A DNA stretch of 34,683 bases from Lachnospiraceae bacterium (GTDB lineage Bacteria; Bacillota; Clostridia; Lachnospirales; Lachnospiraceae). A program made the position numbers and the translations under genes. Under the pieces are notes generated by a model. It was given only the letters and a program-made list of their open reading frames with translations. It had not been told where the DNA came from and did no database searches. The DNA lies in NCBI GenBank assembly GCA_017437965.1, contig JAFRWN010000136.1, positions 1 to 34,683 of the forward strand, read 5' to 3'. How positions within the stretch are numbered: the stretch's first letter is position 1; each line of letters begins with the position of its first letter. Shown here one piece after another: positions 7,718 through 15,502 of this stretch.

Positions 7718-9141
7718 ATCATCCTCCAGCCTGGCAGATATTTGTTTTTGAAGCTGCCTTTTTTCTTTTTACCGAAGCCAAGCGGGTAGCCGTTTACACA
7801 TACAAGCACATAGCCATCCTTCACATCGTCAGGTAATTCTATGCTTTCACATTTAAGATACCTCACAACGTCAGGGTTATCTTTCGACAAATTATAAACA
7901 TTGTCATATTCTGAAGCGGAAATAGCCATCGCAAGTGCCTGTGACGGTTCAAAGCGGTCTTTCTTTATCTCGCCAAGAAGCAGTCCTTCACGAAGTATCC
8001 GAAGGCCTTTAAGGTTCGGAATTCCCTCAGGAGTTAAAGTTACCCAGCCATCCTTTATCGTTATATTATCGTAGTCAATATCCATTTTTACATGGCCTAA
8101 AAACTCGGTCAACTCATCCGGAAGCTTTTGCTTTGAAGCTGATTTCATCATAACTTTTGATGATTTCATGTTTCCGATAATGTCATTATTTCCGGTTCTG
8201 TTCAGCACAAATTCCGCAATAAAATGACCCTCACCGTCAAGCTTATGCGGAAACAGTCTGATACATTTTGAAAGATCAGCATCACTCTTATTTTCAAGCC
8301 ATTCATTTCTTCCATGATCAAAGCCAAGCTTTTCATAGTGAGCTTTTTTATCAACAGGTATTAAATCTACAAGCTCAAGCTCCGGAAATTTTTCAAGAAG
8401 CCATACAACGGTTTCCTCATCTTCTTCAGGTGAAAAGGTACAGGTCGAATAAAGCAAATGCCCACCATCTGCAAGCATTTTTACCGCATCAGGAAGTATC
8501 TGGCGCTGCAGCTTCGCATAGTAGCCTGTACCATACTGTTCCCAGTTTTCAGTGATTTTGTTCTGCTTTCTGAACATTCCTTCCCCTGAGCAAGGCGCAT
8601 CTACAAGAATTTTATCAAAATATCCCTCAAAGCGTTCAGCCAGCCTGTCGCTTGTTTCGCTGACAACAACAGCATTTGAAATGCCGAACAATTCAATATT
8701 TTTCAACAGAGCCTTTGCCCTGGAATTACTTACGTCATTTGATACCAGCACTCCCCTGCCCTTAAGCTTTGCGCCTAGAGCCGTTGATTTTCCGCCGGGT
8801 GCGGCACAAAGATCAAGTACCTTATCGCCGGGATTTACATCAAACAAAAAGGCAGGAGTCATTGCTGAAGGCTCCTGTACATAATAAAGACCGGCATAAT
8901 AATAGGGATGCTTTGTCGGCTGGTCATCCGAAGCATAATAATAGGCATTGTCTATCCACGGTACCTCGCTTAAAGAAAACGGTGAAACTGTTTTAAAGCT
9001 TTCACCGTTAAGTTTCAGTCCGTTAAGGCGTATGCCGGATTTTGCCGGAACCTCAAGGCTTTCAAGGTATTTTTCAAATTCCTCAGGGCCTAGCATTTCC
9101 TGCATGCGCTTGATAAATTTTTCGGGAAGGTTAATACTCAT
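7714..9141 (-). CDS. rsmF: RsmF/YebU-type rRNA (cytosine-C5) methyltransferase
   Basis: This NOL1/NOP2/Sun-family enzyme methylates C5 of cytosine in rRNA using S-adenosylmethionine. SAM-binding motif I is LDLCAAPGGKST (~109-120). The two conserved cysteines are in DAPCSGEGMF (Cys184, motif IV) and YSTCTFSPEEDE (Cys234, motif VI). The ~190-residue C-terminal part, ending with VLVCVNGYPLGFGKKKKGSF, matches the additional RNA-binding domain of RsmF-type proteins. Full length is 475 residues. The ATG at 9141 overlaps the alarmone synthetase stop (ATGA), and there is no close ribosome site, so translation is probably coupled. Members vary in target between 16S and 23S rRNA, so the precise site is uncertain. 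Confidence 0.9.
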   Translation of the reverse strand: MSINLPEKFIKRMQEMLGPEEFEKYLESLEVPAKSGIRLNGLKLNGESFKTVSPFSLSEVPWIDNAYYYASDDQPTKHPYYYAGLYYVQEPSAMTPAFLFDVNPGDKVLDLCAAPGGKSTALGAKLKGRGVLVSNDVSNSRAKALLKNIELFGISNAVVVSETSDRLAERFEGYFDKILVDAPCSGEGMFRKQNKITENWEQYGTGYYAKLQRQILPDAVKMLADGGHLLYSTCTFSPEEDEETVVWLLEKFPELELVDLIPVDKKAHYEKLGFDHGRNEWLENKSDADLSKCIRLFPHKLDGEGHFIAEFVLNRTGNNDIIGNMKSSKVMMKSASKQKLPDELTEFLGHVKMDIDYDNITIKDGWVTLTPEGIPNLKGLRILREGLLLGEIKKDRFEPSQALAMAISASEYDNVYNLSKDNPDVVRYLKCESIELPDDVKDGYVLVCVNGYPLGFGKKKKGSFKNKYLPGWRMM

Positions 9142-9938
9142 ATGCTTTGCTGTCCATATCCTTCTGCAATAACATCCAGTTCTGCCGCAAAATGCTTCAG
9201 CTTTTCCATGTTTCCGGTTGAATAAATTTCAAGAAATTCATCCTGTATCCTGACAGCCTCGCGTCTTGAAGCATTCTGGTAAATATTTATGATAGTGATC
9301 AGGATGTCGCTTATCAGGCTGTCTTCTTCCTCACGGGTCGACATCGCACTCATTACTTCATCCCTTACTTTTGACATTTCAATTTCGGAAACAAGTATCT
9401 TGTTTGCAGCATCCTGAAGTGTCTTCTTTATATCATCGGGCATTTTTTCCTTGAACTTATACTGAAGCGAATGCTCGATGGTCGACCAGCAGTTCATGCC
9501 CATCGTGCGGATCTGGATCTCCGCAATTATCTCACGCGGTCCTTCAAGAAGCTGGACCACATATTTGACAAGCAGATGGTAACTGCGGTATCCGCTTTCC
9601 TTCGGGTTTGTGATATAATCATTTTCCTCTATGACCGTCATATCGGTACGGTTCTTTATTACTTCCGCAACCTTATAGCAGTCATCATGAAACTGACATA
9701 TTATCCTAATTCCTGCAATATCGGTAACTCCGTCTTCAAAGTTATCTAGGGAAAGCTTCTTCCTCATTACCTTCTCAAGTATTGAGGAAATGCTTTTTAC
9801 ACGTCCGGAAACAGCATAAATCGGAGAATAAAGCCCCTGTTTTTCAAAGGCCTGCTTGACATGATTGAATTTTATCACGAGCTCGTCAACCGCAAGTGAA
9901 TACGGCATCAGGACTTCTTTCCAAAGCTTTATTTCCAT
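9138..9938 (-). CDS. small alarmone synthetase (RelP/RelQ type GTP pyrophosphokinase)
   Basis: The protein transfers pyrophosphate from ATP to GTP or GDP to make (p)ppGpp, the stringent-response alarmone. It has only a RelA/SpoT synthetase domain, with no hydrolase, TGS or ACT domain, in 266 residues. Visible motifs are SGRVKSISSI (~44-53), DIAGIRI (73-79), SGYRSYH (115-121) and AEIQIRT (139-145), followed by WSTIEHSLQYKFK. Features of both RelP and RelQ are present, so I do not choose between them. The last ~70 residues are helical and probably serve oligomerisation. Its stop overlaps the rsmF start, and it follows the LCP gene by 14 nt, linking alarmone synthesis to envelope and rRNA-modification genes. 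Confidence 0.92.
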   Translation of the reverse strand: MEIKLWKEVLMPYSLAVDELVIKFNHVKQAFEKQGLYSPIYAVSGRVKSISSILEKVMRKKLSLDNFEDGVTDIAGIRIICQFHDDCYKVAEVIKNRTDMTVIEENDYITNPKESGYRSYHLLVKYVVQLLEGPREIIAEIQIRTMGMNCWSTIEHSLQYKFKEKMPDDIKKTLQDAANKILVSEIEMSKVRDEVMSAMSTREEEDSLISDILITIINIYQNASRREAVRIQDEFLEIYSTGNMEKLKHFAAELDVIAEGYGQQSI

Positions 9939-9952
9939 TTAAAATGCCCTTT

Positions 9953-11143
9953 CTACTTTGTGGCAGGGTTACCATATAAGGTCTGGTGCAGCAGGTCTAT
10001 ATTTTGCTGCTGATACTTATCTATAGAAAGCACTGCACCGACTCCGCTTATGGTGACCGGTTCAAAAAGCTTCGAATCCGGTATCATCAGCTGTTCTATT
10101 TTGTCCGTCCTGTGCTCAGTATAGGCTTCAAGCAGTGTATAAATATTGCCCGAAGTCATGTTTGTGGTCATTGATTCGAGAATTTTGTTTGTTGTCGAAA
10201 CCAGCTTGGTTATTTTCTGATTCTTGTACTTTTCAAATACGGCAGAAAGTACCTTGCGCTGCCTGAGGCTTCTTCCAAGATCGTTGTTTACACCCTCAAG
10301 AGTAGGGATTTTTCTTACCCTGCAGTATCCGAGAGCCTGATTTCCGTTAAAATGATTCACTCCGGCTTTCAGGTTCCTGTACTTCGGGTTTGAAATATAA
10401 TTAGTAGTATTAAGGTACTCGGCTTCCTTTTCGGTGATTTCGATATCGACTCCGCCAAGAGTATCGATTATCTTTTCGAAGCGTTCAAAATCAACATATG
10501 CATAGGCATTAATGTAGATTTTAAAAGTATCCTGTATCGTATTGATGAGGGTACTCATATTCTTGCCATGTGCGTAAACATAGTTAAGCTTACGTTTGAC
10601 GCCAAGTCCGGAAATCTCGACATAAGTATCACGAAGGAACGAAACCAGAGTGATCTTTCCTGTCTTTGTATTTTCGGAAAGAAGGATCATGGAATCGGTC
10701 CTGTTTCCGCCTTCAAAGGTTTCGATACCGACAAGAAGTATGTTGATCACATCCTTGTCATATACCCAGCCCGCAGGAATATCCTTGGGCTCCTTAAAAG
10801 GCTCGGCATCAGAATCGGTTTTCATTTTATGTCTGGCATATATGCTGCCTGCCTTTAAAAGCAGCTTATTGCCCGGTTTTGTGTAGACCATAAATACTCC
10901 GATTCCCGCAATAATAAAGAGAAAAACTATCAGACGAGTAAGGCAGCCGCTTTTCTTTTTCTTCTTTTTGCGTCCGTCATTCTTATTCGGTGCCTTGTTT
11001 CTTCGTCTTTCTTCCCGTTCTTCCCTTTTTATTTCTTCTTCGTAATCGACAAATTCATATTCTTCATTATAGTCTTTTCTGTATTGTTTTCCTATTGCTC
11101 TGTCAATATCATCAAAGAGCTCATCATCCCTGTTTTTACCCAT
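9953..11143 (-). CDS. LCP (LytR-CpsA-Psr) family cell-wall ligase
   Basis: LCP proteins transfer undecaprenyl-linked glycopolymers such as teichoic acid or capsule to peptidoglycan on the outer face of the membrane. I place the start at ATG 11143 (396 aa); a longer in-frame start at 11230 would run into the upstream gene and adds non-family sequence. The N-terminus is a long charged cytoplasmic segment ending in a polylysine stretch, then one TM helix (CLTRLIVFLFIIAGIGVFMV). The LCP domain has ILLVGIE, NRTDSMIL, VSFLRDTYVEI, DTLGGVDIEI and the arginine-rich GRSLRQRKVL, the pyrophosphate-binding residues of the family. It sits 25 nt after the PFL gene. Confidence 0.93.
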   Translation of the reverse strand: MGKNRDDELFDDIDRAIGKQYRKDYNEEYEFVDYEEEIKREEREERRRNKAPNKNDGRKKKKKKSGCLTRLIVFLFIIAGIGVFMVYTKPGNKLLLKAGSIYARHKMKTDSDAEPFKEPKDIPAGWVYDKDVINILLVGIETFEGGNRTDSMILLSENTKTGKITLVSFLRDTYVEISGLGVKRKLNYVYAHGKNMSTLINTIQDTFKIYINAYAYVDFERFEKIIDTLGGVDIEITEKEAEYLNTTNYISNPKYRNLKAGVNHFNGNQALGYCRVRKIPTLEGVNNDLGRSLRQRKVLSAVFEKYKNQKITKLVSTTNKILESMTTNMTSGNIYTLLEAYTEHRTDKIEQLMIPDSKLFEPVTISGVGAVLSIDKYQQQNIDLLHQTLYGNPATK

Positions 11144-11168
11144 AACTTCACTTTCCGTTTTATGACGG

Positions 11169-12533
11169 TTAATTCTTAAAACTGTGGATCGGCGCCGGAA
11201 TCCTGCCCGCCCTTGAAACAAAATCATCACAGGAGAAGGTATTCACAGGCATGATCGGCGCATAACCGAGAAGTCCGCCGAAGCTTGCTTCCTCTCCTAC
11301 ACCTTTTCCGATCACAGGGATCAGACGAACCGCCGTGGTCTTCTGATTGACCATACCGATTGCCATCTCATCGGCAATTATTCCGCTGATCGTAGTTGCC
11401 TTTGTATCTCCCGGGATTGCGATCATATCAAGGCCTACAGAGCATACACAGGTCATAGCCTCAAGCTTTTCAAGTGTCAGGCTTCCTGCCTTTACGGCAT
11501 CGATCATTCCCTGATCCTCGCTTACCGGAATAAATGCGCCGGAAAGACCTCCGACATAGGACGAAGCCATTACGCCGCCTTTCTTTACCTGGTCATTAAG
11601 AAGAGCGAGTGCTGCTGTGGTTCCCGGTGCGCCAGGATGTTCAAGACCGATGCTTTTAAGAATGTCAGCAACGCTGTCGCCAATCGCAGGCGTAGGTGCA
11701 AGTGAAAGATCCACAATACCGAAAGGAACATTAAGCATCTTTGATGCACGTTTTGCAACAAGCTGACCGACTCTTGTTATCTTGAATGCAGTCTTCTTTA
11801 TTGTTTCGCATAGATATTCGAAATCCCTGCCCTTAGCCTTTTCAAGTGCTTTAAGCACAACGCCCGGTCCGCTGACACCGACGTTTATTATTGCGTCAGC
11901 TTCGGTTACTCCGTGAAATGCTCCTGCCATGAAAGGATTGTCATCGGGTGCATTGCAGAATACAACAAATTTTGCACACCCGATAGAATCATTGTCCTTC
12001 GTAAGTTCAGCAGTTTCAACGATTTTCTCACCGATCAGTCTTATGGCATCCATGTTGATACCGGTTTTCGTGGATCCGACATTTGCCGAGCTGCAGACAA
12101 ATTCCGTTTCGGCAAGTGCCTTCGGAATCGATTCTATCAGCAGCCTGTCAGCATTGGTCATGCCTTTACTTACCAGTGCTGAATAACCCCCAAGGAAGTT
12201 TACTCCAACTGTTTTTGCTGCCTTGTCAAGAGTCTTTGCAATGGTAACAAAATCATCGGGTGTCTTGCATGCTGCACCTCCGATAAGGGCAATCGGAGTA
12301 ACCGAAATCCTTTTGTTTACAATCGGAATTCCAAGTTCCCTCTCGATTTCCTTACCTACCGAGACAAGATTTCCTGCATATGCAGTAATCTTTTCATATA
12401 TTTTTTTGTTTAAAGTATCAAGATCCTGATCGATGCAGTCGAGAAGGCTGATGCCCATGGTTATCGTACGGACATCAAGATTCTCCTTCTCTATCATCTC
12501 ATTGGTTTCAAGAACTTCAGCAATATTTATCAT
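11169..12533 (-). CDS. PFL / UPF0210 (DUF711) family protein
   Basis: This 454-residue protein belongs to the UPF0210/DUF711 family, which is structurally related to pyruvate formate-lyase-like folds but has no settled function. Recognisable stretches are the N-terminal [18 protein letters not shown], the [19 protein letters not shown] region at ~68-86, [16 protein letters not shown] and [13 protein letters not shown] near the C-terminus. GAGGAAATT precedes the ATG at 12533. In many Firmicutes the gene lies directly after a small ACT-domain gene (UPF0237). Here the ACT gene is in the same run but separated by one unrecognised gene. No catalytic role is assigned. Confidence 0.92.
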   Translation of the reverse strand: MINIAEVLETNEMIEKENLDVRTITMGISLLDCIDQDLDTLNKKIYEKITAYAGNLVSVGKEIERELGIPIVNKRISVTPIALIGGAACKTPDDFVTIAKTLDKAAKTVGVNFLGGYSALVSKGMTNADRLLIESIPKALAETEFVCSSANVGSTKTGINMDAIRLIGEKIVETAELTKDNDSIGCAKFVVFCNAPDDNPFMAGAFHGVTEADAIINVGVSGPGVVLKALEKAKGRDFEYLCETIKKTAFKITRVGQLVAKRASKMLNVPFGIVDLSLAPTPAIGDSVADILKSIGLEHPGAPGTTAALALLNDQVKKGGVMASSYVGGLSGAFIPVSEDQGMIDAVKAGSLTLEKLEAMTCVCSVGLDMIAIPGDTKATTISGIIADEMAIGMVNQKTTAVRLIPVIGKGVGEEASFGGLLGYAPIMPVNTFSCDDFVSRAGRIPAPIHSFKN

Positions 12534-12544
12534 AATTTCCTCTT

Positions 12545-13732
12545 TTAGAACGTAAGCTTCTGCTTAGCGGTCTCCATATAATTCTTAAGCTTGTCAGCCT
12601 CTGCCTGGAACATATTGTATTTCTTCTCAAGCTCGCTGTAGTCGGCATTTGCCTTATCTGTGAGAGGCTTAAGTCTCTCATTGATGGTTGAATTGATTGA
12701 CTTCATGATGTCATCAACAATATTCCTTGAAGCATCGGAAATGTTCTTGTCGGGAATGTTGATATTAAGAGTTGCCCTGATGTCATCAATTGTAGCCATG
12801 GTCTTGTCAAGCTCGGTAACTCCGGCTGAAATCTCTGGAATGATATTGGCAAGCTTTTCAAGATAACTGTTATCATTTGAAAGACTGCCAAAATCAAACT
12901 TGGGTGCCTTGGAAACTTCGGGTTTGGGTGCTTCTGCCTTAGGCTCTTCTTTTACCGGTTCAGCTTCCTTTACAGGCTCTGCAAAGAAAGGTTCGGGAGC
13001 TTTTCTTTCAAATACAAACTCGGATTTTGCGGTTTCTTCCTTTACTTCGGGCTTAGGCTCTTCTTTTACTTCAGTCTTTATCTCAGTCTCTGCCTCTTTA
13101 ACTTCTTCAACCGGACCCAGAGTGTCATCCTCTACCTTATCATCAGAAATATCAAGAATATAATGCTTACCAAGCACCATCTTGCGGTCATGCTTTGAAG
13201 TAGTGATCTTTTCAAGATCTCTCTTTGAAAGTCCGATAAGTGTATTTATTGTAATGCAGTCATCAAAGGTAATATTGCTCTTGCAATCCTTTACTACATA
13301 CTTGATGTAATTGAGAAGCTGCATGATATCTTCTTTTATGAAAGTACTGGGTGAAGCATGGCGGATGCTTATTGTATTACGAAGCTCCTTGATGCTTCCG
13401 TAAGGAATCTGCTCCGGAGGATACTGCTTGATGAGCGCATCCTTCTTGTCCTTCTCCAGAACATCACATACTTTAAACAGGCAGTCATACATGATGGCAA
13501 GAATATATGCTACTTCGGTTGTCATTACTGCATTATCAAAAAACGGAAAGTTCTTATCAAGAAGTGATGCTACATCATCTGCCTCGGATATAGCGCCATC
13601 AATGCTTTTGAACTTGTTATCATAACTTCTTTTGCTGATTTCATCCATTTCCTCGAGCATCTCGATAATGGCTGATACATCCTTGTCCCCCTGCGGAATG
13701 ATGTTGACTGAGTAGAGATTTTTTGTTGACAT
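12545..13732 (-). CDS. hypothetical protein with acidic Pro/Glu/Lys-rich linker
   Basis: I do not recognise this 395-residue protein. Three parts can be seen: a mostly helical N-terminal domain (about 1-195) with two cysteines near 83-89 and two more near 150-159; a low-complexity linker (~200-278) of Glu, Lys, Pro and Val with repeats such as [13 protein letters not shown]; and a helical C-terminal part (~283-395) ending in a likely coiled coil from ~362. There is no signal peptide or TM segment, so it should be cytoplasmic. An AAAGGA site lies ~11 nt before the ATG at 13732. It lies between the ACT and PFL genes (47 and 11 nt gaps), which are usually adjacent. A scaffolding or regulatory role is only a guess. 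Confidence 0.8.
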   Translation of the reverse strand: MSTKNLYSVNIIPQGDKDVSAIIEMLEEMDEISKRSYDNKFKSIDGAISEADDVASLLDKNFPFFDNAVMTTEVAYILAIMYDCLFKVCDVLEKDKKDALIKQYPPEQIPYGSIKELRNTISIRHASPSTFIKEDIMQLLNYIKYVVKDCKSNITFDDCITINTLIGLSKRDLEKITTSKHDRKMVLGKHYILDISDDKVEDDTLGPVEEVKEAETEIKTEVKEEPKPEVKEETAKSEFVFERKAPEPFFAEPVKEAEPVKEEPKAEAPKPEVSKAPKFDFGSLSNDNSYLEKLANIIPEISAGVTELDKTMATIDDIRATLNINIPDKNISDASRNIVDDIMKSINSTINERLKPLTDKANADYSELEKKYNMFQAEADKLKNYMETAKQKLTF

Positions 13733-13779
13733 AATTTTCTATTCCTTTCTATAATTATGTGGTAAACCCCACAAATTTT

Positions 13780-14052
13780 CTAAATTCTGTGCATCATATC
13801 GAAGATGGCTTCATCCTGGATATGAATGACTGTGCCGATTTCCTTACCGACTTCGTTAAGATCATCCTGTACTGTAAGGAAATCCTTGTTTGCGCCCGAA
13901 AGGTCGGTGATCATCATCATGTTGAAATATCCTCCGACTATGGTCTGTGATATATCGAGTATGTTGATTCCGGTCTCAGCAAGATAGGTGCAGACCTTTG
14001 CAATTATTCCGACGCAGTCCTTTCCGACTACTGTGATTACTGCTTTTTTCAT
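13780..14052 (-). CDS. ACT domain-containing protein (UPF0237)
   Basis: A stand-alone ACT domain of 90 residues, beginning KKAVITVVGKDCVGIIAKVC with the GKDxxGI ligand loop typical of amino-acid-binding ACT domains, then ILDISQTIVGGYFNMMMI as the second strand region. It belongs to the UPF0237 family distantly related to the glycine-cleavage regulator GcvR. AAGGAG stands 6 nt before the ATG at 14052. It follows the metallo-hydrolase by 11 nt. The ligand and partner are not known; the usual genomic partner is the PFL/UPF0210 protein found one gene downstream here. Confidence 0.92.
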   Translation of the reverse strand: MKKAVITVVGKDCVGIIAKVCTYLAETGINILDISQTIVGGYFNMMMITDLSGANKDFLTVQDDLNEVGKEIGTVIHIQDEAIFDMMHRI

Positions 14053-14063
14053 TTACATTCTCC

Positions 14064-14858
14064 TTAAAATTCAAAATTTACTGAAGGAACATCTCTTTCG
14101 GCAACTACAATTTCAGGCTTTACGGCACCGAAATTCCAGTTTTCGTCCAGAGCGTTCTTATGGGTCTGGTAGGCAATCTCCGGAAAATTGTTTTCCTTCG
14201 AAAGATGCGCAAGCACTATTTTTTTCAGTCCTGCATGCAATACTTTTGATACCAGCTCTGCAGACACCTCATTTGAAAGATGGCCACGTGAGCCGTCTAT
14301 CCTCTGCTTCAGATAGTACGGATAAGGACCAACCATCAGCATTTCCGGATCATAATTGGACTCTATATATAAAACATCCGAGCCCGTCATATGCTTTACT
14401 ATCTTTTCATCATAAAGCCCGAGGTCTGTTGCCATTGATATGGACCTGTTGCCATCGGTAAAACGGTAGCATACCGGATGTGCGGCATCATGTGAAATCT
14501 CGGTCACATCAACTCCTATATCTCCAATAGAGAACGATGCGTCGCCTTCGATATTCATCATCAGTTCAAGCGGGATTGATTTTCCCGAAGGAGTCTTTTT
14601 TATTGCCGCAAAGGTTTCTATCGTGGAATATATCGGCACTTTATATTTCTTAGTAAAAGTCCCTATCCCCTGAACATGATCGATATGCTCATGGGTTATC
14701 AGTATACCGCTGATCTCTTCCGGACTGATTCCGAAGCCCATAAGACCACTTTCTATCTTCTTGCAGCTGACACCCATATCGATCAGAAGATGGGTAAGCC
14801 CCGTGCCGAGATATATGCAGTTACCTGAACTTCCGCTTGCAATACAAGCAAACTTCAT
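14064..14858 (-). CDS. MBL-fold metallo-hydrolase (YycJ/WalJ type)
   Basis: This metallo-beta-lactamase-fold protein has the family start KFACIASGSSGNCIYLG and the metal-binding motif THEHIDHVQGI (HxHxDH); a later HLSKENN stretch supplies a further histidine. WalJ/YycJ homologues are cytoplasmic 5'-exonuclease-like proteins linked to cell-wall control and DNA repair, but here it is not beside walRK. I chose the ATG at 14858 (264 aa): AGGAGA lies 12 nt upstream and the family starts here, whereas the start at 14885 would overlap coaE and adds nine unrelated residues. The AGGAGA lies inside the coaE 3' end (14871-14876), so the two genes are almost contiguous. Confidence 0.9.
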   Translation of the reverse strand: MKFACIASGSSGNCIYLGTGLTHLLIDMGVSCKKIESGLMGFGISPEEISGILITHEHIDHVQGIGTFTKKYKVPIYSTIETFAAIKKTPSGKSIPLELMMNIEGDASFSIGDIGVDVTEISHDAAHPVCYRFTDGNRSISMATDLGLYDEKIVKHMTGSDVLYIESNYDPEMLMVGPYPYYLKQRIDGSRGHLSNEVSAELVSKVLHAGLKKIVLAHLSKENNFPEIAYQTHKNALDENWNFGAVKPEIVVAERDVPSVNFEF

Positions 14859-14874
14859 TTTATCACAAATTCTC

Positions 14875-15501
14875 CTAACTTGCAAACCATTCCTTGATGG
14901 TTCTGCCTATTTTCTTCTTTTGTTTTTCATAATCCGCATCGTCATCATTATTGATTATCAGCGAAGCGTGTTCCCTGTAAGTTTTATCCGACGGCTGCAT
15001 TTTCATGATTTCCATGCACTCTTCATGTGAATAGCCTCTGTTTTTAATAAGTCGCCCTATACGGTCCGAACGTTTTGCATATACATACCAGAATTCGTCA
15101 CAAAAGTCCTGATAATCTGCGGCAAAAGGAATAGCGGATTCAATGAATACAAGCTTCTCACCCTTTGCAAAAAGCTCTCTGCATTCTTTTTTCAGGGCTT
15201 TGATAGTTGCGGGATGAGTAAATGAATTCAGTTTTTTAAGTTTTTTTTCATCCGAAAAAACTATTTGGGCAAGCTTTTTCCGGTTAAGACTTCCGTCCGC
15301 AAGCAAAATGTCGTCACCGAAGTATTCAACTATTTTTTTATAGCCCTCCTGTCCGGGATTCATCACATAAATTTTTGTAAACTTATCGGAATCAAGAACC
15401 TTAAAACCGAATTCCTTACTTATAATTTCTGAAATCCTGCTTTTACCACAGCCAACTCCGCCTGTAAGACATATGATTTTACCTTTATTCTTTTCGGACA
15501 T
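14875..15501 (-). CDS. coaE: dephospho-CoA kinase
   Basis: CoaE phosphorylates the 3'-hydroxyl of dephospho-CoA, the last step of coenzyme A synthesis. The P-loop is LTGGVGCGKSRIS (residues ~11-23), followed by LDSDKF with the family aspartate, HPATIKALKKE (the conserved His of the CoA domain) and VFIESAIPFAADYQD. At 208 residues it is standard length. Its ATG at 15501 is next to the polA stop (15503-15505), with no strong ribosome site, so it probably depends on coupling. polA-coaE adjacency is common in Firmicutes. Confidence 0.95.
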   Translation of the reverse strand: MSEKNKGKIICLTGGVGCGKSRISEIISKEFGFKVLDSDKFTKIYVMNPGQEGYKKIVEYFGDDILLADGSLNRKKLAQIVFSDEKKLKKLNSFTHPATIKALKKECRELFAKGEKLVFIESAIPFAADYQDFCDEFWYVYAKRSDRIGRLIKNRGYSHEECMEIMKMQPSDKTYREHASLIINNDDDADYEKQKKKIGRTIKEWFAS

Positions 15502-15502
15502 T

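Noticed and set aside
10568..10886. Plus-strand open frames opposite the LCP gene, and similar frames opposite most genes
   Set aside because: They lie antisense to well-supported conserved genes, lack ribosome sites and match no family, so they are shadow frames.
11144..11230. Longer start of the LCP gene at 11230
   Set aside because: It overlaps the end of the PFL gene by 62 nt and the added residues do not look like an LCP N-terminus.
13733..13779. Short hairpin (TGTGG/CCACA) between the ACT gene and the unknown gene
   Set aside because: Only 5 bp with no T run after it; too weak to call a terminator or riboswitch.
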